From an uncultured Lachnospiraceae bacterium (GTDB taxonomy: Bacteria; Bacillota; Clostridia; Lachnospirales; Lachnospiraceae), in assembly GCA_910585895.1 (NCBI GenBank), contig CAJUHY010000003.1, positions 47,539 to 111,538 on the forward strand: a DNA stretch of 64,000 nt. The letters run 5' to 3'. A program made the position numbers and the translations under genes. Under the pieces are notes generated by a model that saw nothing but the letters and a program-made list of their open reading frames with translations, searched no databases and had not been told where the DNA came from. Positions within the stretch are counted from its first letter, which is position 1; every line of letters begins with the position of its first letter. Positions 8,800-17,448 of the stretch are shown here, in pieces.

Positions 8800-9780
8800 A
8801 TGATGAAAAAAGTAACGGTAATCATTCCCTGCCATAACGCAGAGGAATACTTGTCACAGTGCCTGGAATCACTGATTCGCCAGAGCATTGGATTTGAAAA
8901 CCTGGACGTTATCTGTATCGATGATGCCTCCACAGACGGTACCGGCAGTCTCTTAGATGCCATGGCAGAACAATACCCGGACAGCGTAAGGGTATTTCAT
9001 CTGTCCAAGAACCGCAAACAGGGCGGTGCAAGGAACGTGGGGCTTGCACAGGCTCAGGGAGAATATGTGGCGTTTCTGGATGCGGATGACTGGGTGGATG
9101 TGAGTATTTATGAGAAGTTGTATGGCATTGCCAAACAGTATGACACAGAGATTATCCAGTATCCCATGACAAAATATTACGAGGGCGTCATGCAGGTGGA
9201 GGATCCGGCGCAGATTAAGGGGCTGATTGTGTTGGAAGACCAAGAGATGCGCAAGCTGTTTCTTGCCGGGCAGGCATTGACCTGCGGCAGCCAGACGAAG
9301 TTTTATAAGAGGGAATTTCTAGAGCAGGTTCAGGTGCGGTTTATCGAGGGACTTGCCTATGAAGAGCCCTCTTTTGTCTATCCGCTGCTGTTTTATGCCA
9401 GACGTGTGTATTGTACAGAGGAGCCTTTGTATTATTACCGGATGCATGAAGCCTCCACGATGCATCAGTATGTGCGCCAGCCGGGTAAGCTCTATGACCA
9501 TGCCCTGGTGCAGTTATCCGTGTTTCAGGATATCAAAAGCCGTGATGGGCTGTGGGACAGTTACCGGGAAGAAATTGAATATTATTTTGTTTTCACTTAT
9601 TTTATTGAGACTCTGTATTTCGCCGAAAGCTGTGAATTGAAGCTGGAAGAGGAGCATTTTCAGGAAATGCAGAGGACGGTAAGGGAAAAAGCGCCGGAAT
9701 ACAGAAGCAATAAGTATCTGGGAAGCCCAACATTTGAGTATCGGAAATATCTGGAGCTTCTTGTTGGGGCGGAAGGATAA
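8800..9780 (+). CDS. GT2 glycosyltransferase
   Basis: A 326-residue protein. TVIIPCHNAEEYLSQC at the N-terminus, CIDDASTDGT at about 39-48 and FLDADDWVD at about 90 are the nucleotide- and metal-binding signatures of GT2. Two adjacent ATG codons (8800 and 8803) compete for the start. It resembles the first half of the 3101 gene closely (KNRKQGGARNVGLAQAQGEY versus a matching block there) but lacks the coiled-coil extension. No membrane segments, so it is likely a cytoplasmic transferase. It separates wbpD-wbpE from the other sugar-nucleotide genes. Confidence 0.85.
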   Translation: MMKKVTVIIPCHNAEEYLSQCLESLIRQSIGFENLDVICIDDASTDGTGSLLDAMAEQYPDSVRVFHLSKNRKQGGARNVGLAQAQGEYVAFLDADDWVDVSIYEKLYGIAKQYDTEIIQYPMTKYYEGVMQVEDPAQIKGLIVLEDQEMRKLFLAGQALTCGSQTKFYKREFLEQVQVRFIEGLAYEEPSFVYPLLFYARRVYCTEEPLYYYRMHEASTMHQYVRQPGKLYDHALVQLSVFQDIKSRDGLWDSYREEIEYYFVFTYFIETLYFAESCELKLEEEHFQEMQRTVREKAPEYRSNKYLGSPTFEYRKYLELLVGAEG

Positions 9781-9883
9781 ATATCGAAAAAAACAGGGCT
9801 GCCGTTCCTCTTGCAGACTTCCGCTACCATAGGGTAAAAATTATATTTCCAAACCGAGGTTCAAAGTCATTTCAAAAGAGGGT

Positions 9884-9910
9884 TAATCTTTCGGGAAAAC
9901 CTGTCGATAG
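9884..9910 (+). promoter_or_regulatory. Possible sigma-28 promoter before the TPR-GT4-SGNH gene
   Basis: TAAT (9884-9887), 15 bases, then GTCGATAG (9903-9910), compared with TAAA-N15-GCCGATAA. Three of four and six of eight positions match. It lies in a 215-base non-coding gap, 85 bases before the start codon. Weaker than the promoters at 33849 and 63268. Confidence 0.35.
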
Positions 9911-9995
9911 ATTAAACGAAATAGGGGATAGGATGCTTGGCGTTCGATTCTCTATGTTAGTCTGACATTATTTAAAAAGAAACGAGGATATAGAT

Positions 9996-12683
9996 ATGGA
10001 AGCGATTCAAACCTTAGAAGATTTGATTTCAGCGGGTAAATTGTCCGAAGCGCTGGATTTCGTTGAAACTTTGCCCAAGGAGGAGCGCCAGCGGTGGCAG
10101 ATCCAAAACCTGCTGGGCATCATGTGCGCCCACTGCGGTCAATCCGCGCAGGCGCGTACCTTTTTCGAGGCTGCAATGGCGCAGCAGCCGGACGACCCGG
10201 AAGTCCTCTATAATCTGGCCGATACCTATGCCGTCCTTGGCATGAACCGCCGGGCGTTGGCAATGCTGGAACGCTGCCAGCAAAATTCGGACAATGGGGA
10301 ATTAAACAGCTATGTTGCTAGTCTGCGCCAGCAGTTAAGGGCGCAGAAGGGTGGGCGGGTACTGATGGCTGCTTACTACTTCCCTCCTCTGTCCGGCTCT
10401 GGAGTGTTCCGCTCCATCAAGTTCGCCAAATACCTGCCACAATTTGGCTGGGAGCCCACGGTAATTTCCACCGATCAGCCGCCTAACGGATGGAATTTTG
10501 CCGATGCCAGCCAGCTGAAAGAAATCCCCATGGGGATGCAGGTGGTACGCATTCCTGACGGAATCAGTACCGGACGGGAGACCTCGATGAACGGAGAACG
10601 AATGCAGGGAATTCTTAATCTCCTGTACGGCGTTCTGGGGTTCAGCCCGGAGGCGGACCGGATTTACTCCCAAGCGGTTCAGAGCAAGGATGGGATTATG
10701 CGACTGCTTACCTTCCCCTGTTCGGCGCTGTCCTGGGCCTATGATGTAATCCAATATATCGAGAAAAACATGGACCCGGATGAATTTCAGGTGGTCTATA
10801 CCACCTCCGGACCCTACAGTGCCCATCTGATTGGTTTCTATTTAAAGCAAAAATATGGAATCCCATGGGTGGCGGATTACCGCGATCCATGGACGTTTAA
10901 TGCCTATACGGAAGACTATGACCCATCTAATGCGAAAGATAGGCTGCTGTATGAGCTGGAGAAGGTCTTGCTGCACCAGGCGGATTGTAATTTGACTATT
11001 GAAAATAGTTTCATTCAATCTTATGTAGAGCAGTTCCATCTTCCGCAGGAAAAGATAGTCAGCATTACAAACGGATATGACGAAGATGATTTTGCCACTC
11101 TGCAAGTCCCTCAAACTCGGACGGACAAGTTTACCATTAACTACAGTGGGCTTCTTTACACCCAACAGAGAAACATTACTCCGGTGCTGAAGGCGATTCA
11201 GCAGCTGCGAGATGAAAAAAAGCTTGATTTATCCAAGATTCGGTTCCGGATCATCGGGGGTTCTGAGACAGGGAAGATTGAGATAGCAGGACAATATGGA
11301 TTGGAGTCAATTATCGACTATAAGGGTTACTTATCCCATCAGGAAACGCTCCAAGCCAATCTGGACGCCAATCTGCTTTTGCTGCTGGTGGGTGACGAGC
11401 CAAAATTCAAATCCGTTTATACCGGGAAGTTTTTTGAATATCTGCGTAGCGGTCGGCCCATCCTGGCTTTGGCCCCTGGAGGCGGCGTAGTGGAAAAGAC
11501 ACTCCGGGAGAGCAGCCATGGGGAAGCATATCTCAGCACGCAGTTATCCGAAATCAAAGCGATGATTCTGCGGGAGTATCAGAGATGGGAGCAGGGCGAG
11601 GTTCCTGAACTGCTCCATTCCCCGGCAATCGAGCGGTTTGAGCGGAGGGTGCTGACAGAGCAGTTGGCAGGGGTGTTGTCAGCGGTTGTCAGCAGTTGCG
11701 GTGGCAGGCAGGGAGACTTAGCAAGCAAAAATCTCACAAACTTTATGACCGGGAATGCCAGACAGACCGACTTAAATCAAGTTTCTGAACTGTTTTTGCA
11801 AAAAAACTATTATTATGTATGGCTGAAAGCAATGCTTGGCAAAGCTGCGGAGGTGGAAGGTCCAAATGCCACGCTCATTACCGGGTCGTCTTATGGATTA
11901 AATGGAATTATTGAATCGTACTGGGAGCAGGCTGTTAATTGTTCTTCATCATCTCAGGATTTGTACTACGACTTTAAATGTGCCCACAGGGCAATATCAA
12001 GTGGCGGACCCAATCGTTTTTCCAAATGTTTTATCATTGGTGGTTATTACCTTGCGGGTCATGACATCTCTCGTGGACAGAAGGAGCGTGAAATGATGAT
12101 TTCCAATGTTCATTATCCTATTTTTGCAGATGGACATAATTGGGTTGAAGCGAAGCAGAACGATTTATGGGCAGGATTGGATATCTTTTCAGACGAGGAC
12201 AAGCGTCAATGTGAACAGCTTGCAATACAAAAAATGCTTAAACGCGGTACATTCTTTTCAGAGGGGAAGAAGCGCGGAGGGACGATTTTTAGATTAAAGC
12301 GTGATTGGTGGGATTTATCAGCAGAAGAACGTCAGATGCTTGGAAAAATCCGCGGGGAGAGCCACAACAAAATGTTTCACAAACACCAGGCAATAACGGA
12401 GAACAAAAAAATTTTAAATGAGTATGTCCATTTTCTTCACCTCAATGGGATTATGCCTATCGTTATAATTGCACCAGTTACTCCCGAATATAGGCAATAT
12501 ATTTCGAAAGAGATGAAAGATAGTATCAACGAATTGATTGCGGCAGTATCTGAGGAATTTAGTTTTGTAGACTTTAACCAGTTTACCTGTTTTGAGCCTT
12601 ATGACTTTGTAGATACGGATCATTTGTCCCAAAATGGTGCGGAAAAGTTCAGTAACCTGTTAGTTAGTTTATTTAATAAGTAA
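9996..12683 (+). CDS. Three-domain protein: TPR, GT4 glycosyltransferase, SGNH-type hydrolase/acyltransferase
   Basis: An 895-residue protein. Residues 1-110 form TPR-like helices (LLGIMCAHCGQSAQARTFFE, then VLYNLADTYAVLGMNRRALA). Residues about 118-565 are a GT4 glycosyltransferase: AAYYFPPLSGSGVFRS at the start, YTTSGPYSAHL, and a Rossmann donor domain from NYSGLLYTQQRN with GKFFEYLRSGRPILAL. From about 620 there is an SGNH-like domain with GSSYGLNG as block I and DTDHLSQNGA as the catalytic D-x-x-H block near the C-terminus; it resembles the separate protein at 18514-19494. Base composition changes near 11700 from G+C-rich to A+T-rich, matching the domain border, so the gene looks like a fusion of DNA from two sources. 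Probable role: add and acylate a sugar. Confidence 0.8.
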   Translation: MEAIQTLEDLISAGKLSEALDFVETLPKEERQRWQIQNLLGIMCAHCGQSAQARTFFEAAMAQQPDDPEVLYNLADTYAVLGMNRRALAMLERCQQNSDNGELNSYVASLRQQLRAQKGGRVLMAAYYFPPLSGSGVFRSIKFAKYLPQFGWEPTVISTDQPPNGWNFADASQLKEIPMGMQVVRIPDGISTGRETSMNGERMQGILNLLYGVLGFSPEADRIYSQAVQSKDGIMRLLTFPCSALSWAYDVIQYIEKNMDPDEFQVVYTTSGPYSAHLIGFYLKQKYGIPWVADYRDPWTFNAYTEDYDPSNAKDRLLYELEKVLLHQADCNLTIENSFIQSYVEQFHLPQEKIVSITNGYDEDDFATLQVPQTRTDKFTINYSGLLYTQQRNITPVLKAIQQLRDEKKLDLSKIRFRIIGGSETGKIEIAGQYGLESIIDYKGYLSHQETLQANLDANLLLLLVGDEPKFKSVYTGKFFEYLRSGRPILALAPGGGVVEKTLRESSHGEAYLSTQLSEIKAMILREYQRWEQGEVPELLHSPAIERFERRVLTEQLAGVLSAVVSSCGGRQGDLASKNLTNFMTGNARQTDLNQVSELFLQKNYYYVWLKAMLGKAAEVEGPNATLITGSSYGLNGIIESYWEQAVNCSSSSQDLYYDFKCAHRAISSGGPNRFSKCFIIGGYYLAGHDISRGQKEREMMISNVHYPIFADGHNWVEAKQNDLWAGLDIFSDEDKRQCEQLAIQKMLKRGTFFSEGKKRGGTIFRLKRDWWDLSAEERQMLGKIRGESHNKMFHKHQAITENKKILNEYVHFLHLNGIMPIVIIAPVTPEYRQYISKEMKDSINELIAAVSEEFSFVDFNQFTCFEPYDFVDTDHLSQNGAEKFSNLLVSLFNK

Positions 12684-12719
12684 CATTTACTATAATAATA
12701 TTGAGGAAACGATTTAATT

Positions 12720-14039
12720 ATGAAGATTAAGGAAACTTTACTTGAAAAAATCAGGAATAAAACCCTTTCTATGGGCGTCTGCGGTCTGGGTTATGTCGGT
12801 CTGCCCCTGGCGGTGGACAAGGCCAGGCATGGGTTCCGGACCATTGGCTTCGATGTCCAGCAGAAAAAGGTAGATATGGTCAATGCCGGAGAGAATTACA
12901 TTGGCGATGTGGTGGACGCGGATTTGCGAGAGTTGGTGTCCTCCGGGATGCTCCGGGCTACTTCGGACTTTTCCTTCGTGAAAGATGTGGATTTCATCGC
13001 AATCTGCGTTCCCACACCGTTGGACGCACACCAGCAGCCGGACATCAGCTATGTTATGGATTCGGCAAAGTCCATTGCGGGGTATTTGACATGGGGAAGC
13101 GTGGTGGTACTGGAGTCCACCACTTATCCCGGCACCACAGAGGAACTACTCAAACCCATTTTGGAGGAAGGCTCCGGTCTGAAATGCGGAACGGATTTTT
13201 ATCTGGGTTTTTCCCCGGAACGCGTGGATCCGGGTAACTTGATTTACAAGACCAGCAACACCCCTAAAGTCGTGGGGGCTGTGGGCGCCGATGCAGCCCA
13301 GGTGATTGCTATGGTGTACTCCGCCATTTTGGACGGAGAGGTTCATACGGTGTCCTCTCCCGCTGTGGCGGAGATGGAAAAAATCCTGGAAAATACATAC
13401 CGCAACGTGAATATTGGCCTGATGAATGAACTGGCCATGCTGTGCCACAAGATGGGAATCGATATTTGGGAGGTCATTGATGCGGCCAAAACTAAGCCCT
13501 ATGGCTTCCAGCCTTTCTATCCAGGTCCCGGTCTGGGCGGGCACTGCATCCCGCTGGATCCCTACTATCTGAGCTGGAAAGCCCGGGAGTACGGTTTCCA
13601 CACCTCTATGATTGAAAGTTCCATGATGATTAATGACCGTATGCCGGAGTACACCGTAGAGCGGGCGGGGAAGATTTTGAATCGAGAGAAAAAGGCGCTG
13701 AACGGTTCCAAGGTGTTGCTGTTGGGGGTGGCTTACAAGCAGGACATTAACGACTACCGGGAGAGCCCTGCCCTGCGGGTGATGGAGGAGTTTCAGCACA
13801 ACGGATCGCTGGTGGACTACCATGATCCCTTTGTCTCCACCTGTCGGTATAAGGGACGGCAGTACCAGGGAGTGGAGAAGCTCGATGAAGAGACGCTCCG
13901 GGGATATGACCTGGTGGTCGTCACCACTGCCCACAGCAAGGTAGACTATGAACTGGTAGCCGGCGTGGGAGTGCCAGTGTTTGACTGCAAAAACGTAATG
14001 AAAGCGGTTCAAAACCGGGAATATATTGAGGTGTTGTAA
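12720..14039 (+). CDS. wbpA: WbpA-like UDP-N-acetylglucosamine 6-dehydrogenase
   Basis: A 439-residue protein of the usual length for UDP-sugar 6-dehydrogenases. GLGYVGLPLA near residue 22 is the NAD site, CVPTPLD near 98 is the conserved CxPTP block, and GPGLGGHCIPLDPYY holds the catalytic cysteine at about 276. The TKPYGFQPFYPG stretch is typical of the WbpA branch. It oxidises C6 of UDP-GlcNAc to give UDP-GlcNAcA. The next gene follows immediately (TAA then ATG). Codon choice is G+C-rich relative to genes outside 10-16 kb. UDP-ManNAc dehydrogenase (WecC) is the main alternative; the neighbouring WbpB/D/E/I homologues favour WbpA. Confidence 0.85.
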   Translation: MKIKETLLEKIRNKTLSMGVCGLGYVGLPLAVDKARHGFRTIGFDVQQKKVDMVNAGENYIGDVVDADLRELVSSGMLRATSDFSFVKDVDFIAICVPTPLDAHQQPDISYVMDSAKSIAGYLTWGSVVVLESTTYPGTTEELLKPILEEGSGLKCGTDFYLGFSPERVDPGNLIYKTSNTPKVVGAVGADAAQVIAMVYSAILDGEVHTVSSPAVAEMEKILENTYRNVNIGLMNELAMLCHKMGIDIWEVIDAAKTKPYGFQPFYPGPGLGGHCIPLDPYYLSWKAREYGFHTSMIESSMMINDRMPEYTVERAGKILNREKKALNGSKVLLLGVAYKQDINDYRESPALRVMEEFQHNGSLVDYHDPFVSTCRYKGRQYQGVEKLDEETLRGYDLVVVTTAHSKVDYELVAGVGVPVFDCKNVMKAVQNREYIEVL

Positions 14040-15131
14040 ATGAAAAAAATTTGTACGGTGGTGGGTGCGCGGCCTCAGTTCATTAAGCTTGCGATGGTGT
14101 CCCGGGTGCTGCGCCGAGAGTTCCGGGAGGTGCTGATACATACCGGACAGCATTATGACCACAATATGTCTGGCATTTTTTTTGAAGAAATGGATATCCC
14201 CAAGCCGGATTATAACCTGGGCATCTCCGGCGGCACTCACGGTCAGATGACCGGTCAGATGCTGATAGAGATTGAGAAAGTTCTGCTTAAGGAGCGTCCG
14301 GATATGTTGTTGCTATTCGGCGATACCAATTCTACCCTGGCGGGCGCGCTGGCGGCGGTGAAGCTGCATATTCCGGTCTGCCATGTAGAGGCCGGAAACC
14401 GGGGAGGAGGTATCCTGGAAAACCCGGAAGAGATTAACCGTATCCTCACGGATCATGTATCTTCCCTCCACTTGGCGTGCACGGTCTCCGGTGTGGATTT
14501 TTTGAAGCGGGAAGGCTTTTCATCCAGCATCCATTTGGTGGGCGACCCCATGTATGACGCGTTCTGCTATTGCAGTGCACGGCTGGATGGGAGCGAACTG
14601 GCGGAATTAAAGGGATTTGACGGCAGCCCTATTTCTCTGCCGGAGGATTTTTACTATATGACCTGCCATCGGCAGGAAAACACAGACACCGATGAGAAGC
14701 TGGATCAGATTTTCCAGGCGATGAACAGTCTGGATGCCCAGGTGATTTATCCCGTCCATCCCCGCAATCATGAACGGGCGGTTCGTCTGCGTGAGGCCGG
14801 TGGATATGAAAATATTATCCTGGTCTTGCCTGTGGGCTATAAAACATCCATTTCGCTGGTAAACCGTGCGAAAAAAATTATAACTGACTCCGGCGGACTG
14901 CAGCGTGAGGCATTTTTTGCCCAGAAGCCTTGTGTCACTGTATTTGATTGGGCAGTATGGCCGGAAACGATGGTAAATGGCTGTAACCAGCTGGCAAAGC
15001 CGCAAAAAGAGGATATCCTTGCCAAACTGGATGCACCGGTTCAATTTAACCTGTCTTATCAGCCTTTCGGAGATGGACATTCCGCGGAAAAAATTGTGGA
15101 GCAGATTCGAACTTATTGGAATCGGAGGTAA
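14040..15131 (+). CDS. wbpI: WbpI/WecB-type UDP-N-acetylhexosamine 2-epimerase
   Basis: A 363-residue protein. VVGARPQFIKLAMVSR at the N-terminus is the form found in WbpI-type enzymes, where classical WecB has a TRPE motif. HTGQHYDHNMSG, LLFGDTNSTLAGALAA, CHVEAGNRGGG and TDSGGLQREAFF are the substrate- and UDP-binding blocks. WbpI epimerises C2 of UDP-GlcNAc(3NAc)A to give UDP-ManNAc(3NAc)A. The loop after HVEAG reads NRGGGILENPEEINR instead of the more common LRSFN type, so specificity could differ. The gene abuts the dehydrogenase stop codon and ends just before the WbpB homologue, so the three form a tight operon. Confidence 0.82.
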   Translation: MKKICTVVGARPQFIKLAMVSRVLRREFREVLIHTGQHYDHNMSGIFFEEMDIPKPDYNLGISGGTHGQMTGQMLIEIEKVLLKERPDMLLLFGDTNSTLAGALAAVKLHIPVCHVEAGNRGGGILENPEEINRILTDHVSSLHLACTVSGVDFLKREGFSSSIHLVGDPMYDAFCYCSARLDGSELAELKGFDGSPISLPEDFYYMTCHRQENTDTDEKLDQIFQAMNSLDAQVIYPVHPRNHERAVRLREAGGYENIILVLPVGYKTSISLVNRAKKIITDSGGLQREAFFAQKPCVTVFDWAVWPETMVNGCNQLAKPQKEDILAKLDAPVQFNLSYQPFGDGHSAEKIVEQIRTYWNRR

Positions 15132-15136
15132 ACATT

Positions 15137-16210
15137 ATGAATTATGCTTTAATCGGCTGTGGCCGTATTGCAACAAACCACATTAAGGCTGCGGTGAGCA
15201 ATGGTCTGCATATCTCTGCAGTGTGCGATGTGAAGCCGGAGACCATGGAAAACCTGCTTGCCAGGCACAGAATGGAGCAGGACGACTCTATTAAGCGTTA
15301 TACCGACTACCGGCGGATGTTAGAGGAGAACGATATTCAGCTGGTTGCCATCGCCACTGAGAGCGGTCTCCACGCTCCAATCGCTTTGGAATGTATTGAT
15401 GCTGGTGTGCATGTAATTATTGAAAAACCAATGGCTATGTCCATGGAGGATGCGGAGGAAATCATCCGCCGCAGCAATGCCAAGGGCGTCAAAGTATGTG
15501 TCAGCCACCAAAATCGATTCAACGCAGCGGTTCAGGAGGCCCGAAAGGCGTTGGAGCAGGGGCGGTTCGGGAAGCTGTCCCATGGTTCTGTTCATGTCCG
15601 CTGGAACCGAAATCGGGATTATTATACCCAGGCTCCCTGGCGGGGAACCTGGCTCCAAGACGGCGGCTGCCTGATGAACCAATGTATTCATGGCATTGAT
15701 TTGCTGCGGTGGATGATGGGGGACGAGGTGAAGGAGGTCTACGGCGTCACCCGACGGCAGTTCCATGACTATCTGGAATGTGAGGATGTGGGAATGGCAG
15801 TGGTGAAGTTCAAAAATGGTGCCATCGGAACCATTGAGGGTACCACCAATGTCTACCCGCAAAATTTGGAAGAGACGCTGTATTTGTTTGGGGAGAACGG
15901 AACCGTGAAGCTGGGGGGGAAGTCCACCAACCACATCGATGTGTGGGATTTTGCGGACCAGCGCGAGAATGACAAAATAAACAAAGGGCTGCAGGAGGCC
16001 GCCAGTAATGTCTATGGCAATGGGCACACGGCACTCTATGCGGATATGATTGACGCAATCCGGCAGGACCGTGCTCCATATGTGGACGCCATAGCGGGTC
16101 GAAACGCGCTGGAGATGGTGCTTGCAGTTTACCAGTCTGCAAGCATTGGCGCTCCGGTGGAGCTGCCGCTGGAAAATGTGGCCAGTACAGATTTTTTAAG
16201 GCTTGATTGA
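15137..16210 (+). CDS. wbpB: WbpB-like Gfo/Idh/MocA oxidoreductase
   Basis: A 357-residue protein from ATG 15137, with CGGAGGT upstream; a TTG 21 bases earlier is in frame but inside the previous gene. YALIGCGRIATNH at the N-terminus is the dinucleotide site, and IIEKPMAMS near residue 98-106 is the family EKP motif with its catalytic lysine. DGGCLMNQCIHGIDLLRW holds the second active-site block. In the Wbp pathway the WbpB enzyme oxidises C3 of UDP-GlcNAcA to the 3-keto sugar used by WbpE. All five required activities are thus within 7.0-16.2 kb. A 7-G run at 15913-15919 lies in the coding sequence. Confidence 0.82.
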   Translation: MNYALIGCGRIATNHIKAAVSNGLHISAVCDVKPETMENLLARHRMEQDDSIKRYTDYRRMLEENDIQLVAIATESGLHAPIALECIDAGVHVIIEKPMAMSMEDAEEIIRRSNAKGVKVCVSHQNRFNAAVQEARKALEQGRFGKLSHGSVHVRWNRNRDYYTQAPWRGTWLQDGGCLMNQCIHGIDLLRWMMGDEVKEVYGVTRRQFHDYLECEDVGMAVVKFKNGAIGTIEGTTNVYPQNLEETLYLFGENGTVKLGGKSTNHIDVWDFADQRENDKINKGLQEAASNVYGNGHTALYADMIDAIRQDRAPYVDAIAGRNALEMVLAVYQSASIGAPVELPLENVASTDFLRLD

Positions 16211-16277
16211 ATTCTATTAAGAAATTGATAGGAATACAGCCATAAGCGGGCGGTAAACCTGCCGAGAGGACAAAGGT

Positions 16278-17435
16278 ATGGAGAAGATTATTATTTTTGA
16301 ATCGGCAACGGATTCCCTGCGGGCGTTTGCCCGTCTGATGGCAGAGGGATTCCGTGAAATAGGATGTCAGGTCTTATTGGCAGACATGGCAGATGAAGCA
16401 AAGACAAGAGCGGCAGTGTATGGTTTTGCCGGGCGTGGGGATACTGCCGCCTTGTTTTTTAACCATGCAGGGCTTAATCTGCTGACCGAGGAGCGGGATT
16501 CTGTCTGGAATGAACTGGACGTGGACTGCTATGATTATATCGTAGACCATCCCATGTATTATCATGCGGCGATTATTTTTCCCATCCGCAGGCTGACCTT
16601 TTTGTGTGTGGACGATTACCACAGGCAATTTATTGAGCGTTTTTATCCGGGAAGGGTGCGCAGCTTTTTCCTGCCTTTGGCAGGAATTGGCTATAAAGAA
16701 CCTGCAGTGCCTTTTGAGGAACGCTCCATGGACATTTTGTTTACCGGTGCATATCTGATAGATGACAGCATAGAATACCATATTCAGGGATTAGGAGAAG
16801 GGTTAAAGCAGGTTTGGCTGGAATGTTATGAACTGCTGTGCAGCCAGACACATCTGACTTTGGAGCATGGAGTAGAACGCTGTCTCGTAAACAGAGGACT
16901 TGTGCTGCCCCAAGAGGATTTGCGGGATACCATACGTTTGTTTCAGGACATGGACGGCATGTTGAGGAGCCGTGCCCGCGCAGAGGTAGTACGTACGCTT
17001 GCAAATGCGGGCGTCAGAGTACATATCTATGGGGAGGGCTGGCAGTTTTTGGACTGTAAGCAGGAAAACTTAATTCTGCATGAGAGAATTCCTTTTGAGG
17101 AGACGATTCCGCTGATTGCAGACGCCAGGATTGTGCTTAACGTGATGCCCTGGTTTAAGTGCGGCGTTCATGACCGGGTATATTCCGCTATGCTTAATGA
17201 ATGCGTGGCGTTGACAGACAGCAGCGAATATCTGCAAGGAGTACTTGCGGACGGCAGGGAGGCGCTGCTTTACTCGTTGGAATCCCTGGAAGAATTGCCA
17301 GATAAGGTGAAGCATTATCTGCAGAAGCCGAAGGAGTTGAAAGCGATTGCCCGCAGAGGTAATGTTTATGCCAGAGAGACGCAGACCTGGCAGCATCGGG
17401 CAGCGCAGCTTATGGAAATAATAAAGGGGCAGTGA
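16278..17435 (+). CDS. CgeB-like glycosyltransferase
   Basis: A 385-residue protein. A Rossmann-like N-terminal half has YDYIVDHPMYYH near residue 87-98 (the place of the WxYDSP motif in its relatives) and DILFTGAYL near 153. A C-terminal GT1-like half has VHIYGEGW, then LNVMPWFKCGVHDR and YSAMLNEC. It is a more distant relative of the genes at 758 and 59311, and like them has no membrane segment. AGAGGACAAAGG precedes the ATG. The gap from wbpB is 67 bases and from the next gene 13 bases. Composition returns to that of the surrounding locus here. Confidence 0.78.
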   Translation: MEKIIIFESATDSLRAFARLMAEGFREIGCQVLLADMADEAKTRAAVYGFAGRGDTAALFFNHAGLNLLTEERDSVWNELDVDCYDYIVDHPMYYHAAIIFPIRRLTFLCVDDYHRQFIERFYPGRVRSFFLPLAGIGYKEPAVPFEERSMDILFTGAYLIDDSIEYHIQGLGEGLKQVWLECYELLCSQTHLTLEHGVERCLVNRGLVLPQEDLRDTIRLFQDMDGMLRSRARAEVVRTLANAGVRVHIYGEGWQFLDCKQENLILHERIPFEETIPLIADARIVLNVMPWFKCGVHDRVYSAMLNECVALTDSSEYLQGVLADGREALLYSLESLEELPDKVKHYLQKPKELKAIARRGNVYARETQTWQHRAAQLMEIIKGQ

Positions 17436-17448
17436 GGACAGGAGAGAA

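Noticed and set aside
13146..14240. A 364-codon open frame on the minus strand opposite wbpA and wbpI
   Set aside because: It is a shadow of the G+C-rich plus-strand genes, which have clear families; its protein is His/Gln-rich with no domain and no start site.
15913..15919. G7 run in wbpB
   Set aside because: Encodes the end of Leu and Gly-Gly in frame and lacks the ATAC/GTAT flanks; at seven bases it is only weakly prone to slippage.
15320..16027. A 235-codon minus-strand frame opposite wbpB
   Set aside because: Shadow frame within a strong Gfo/Idh gene; no family likeness.
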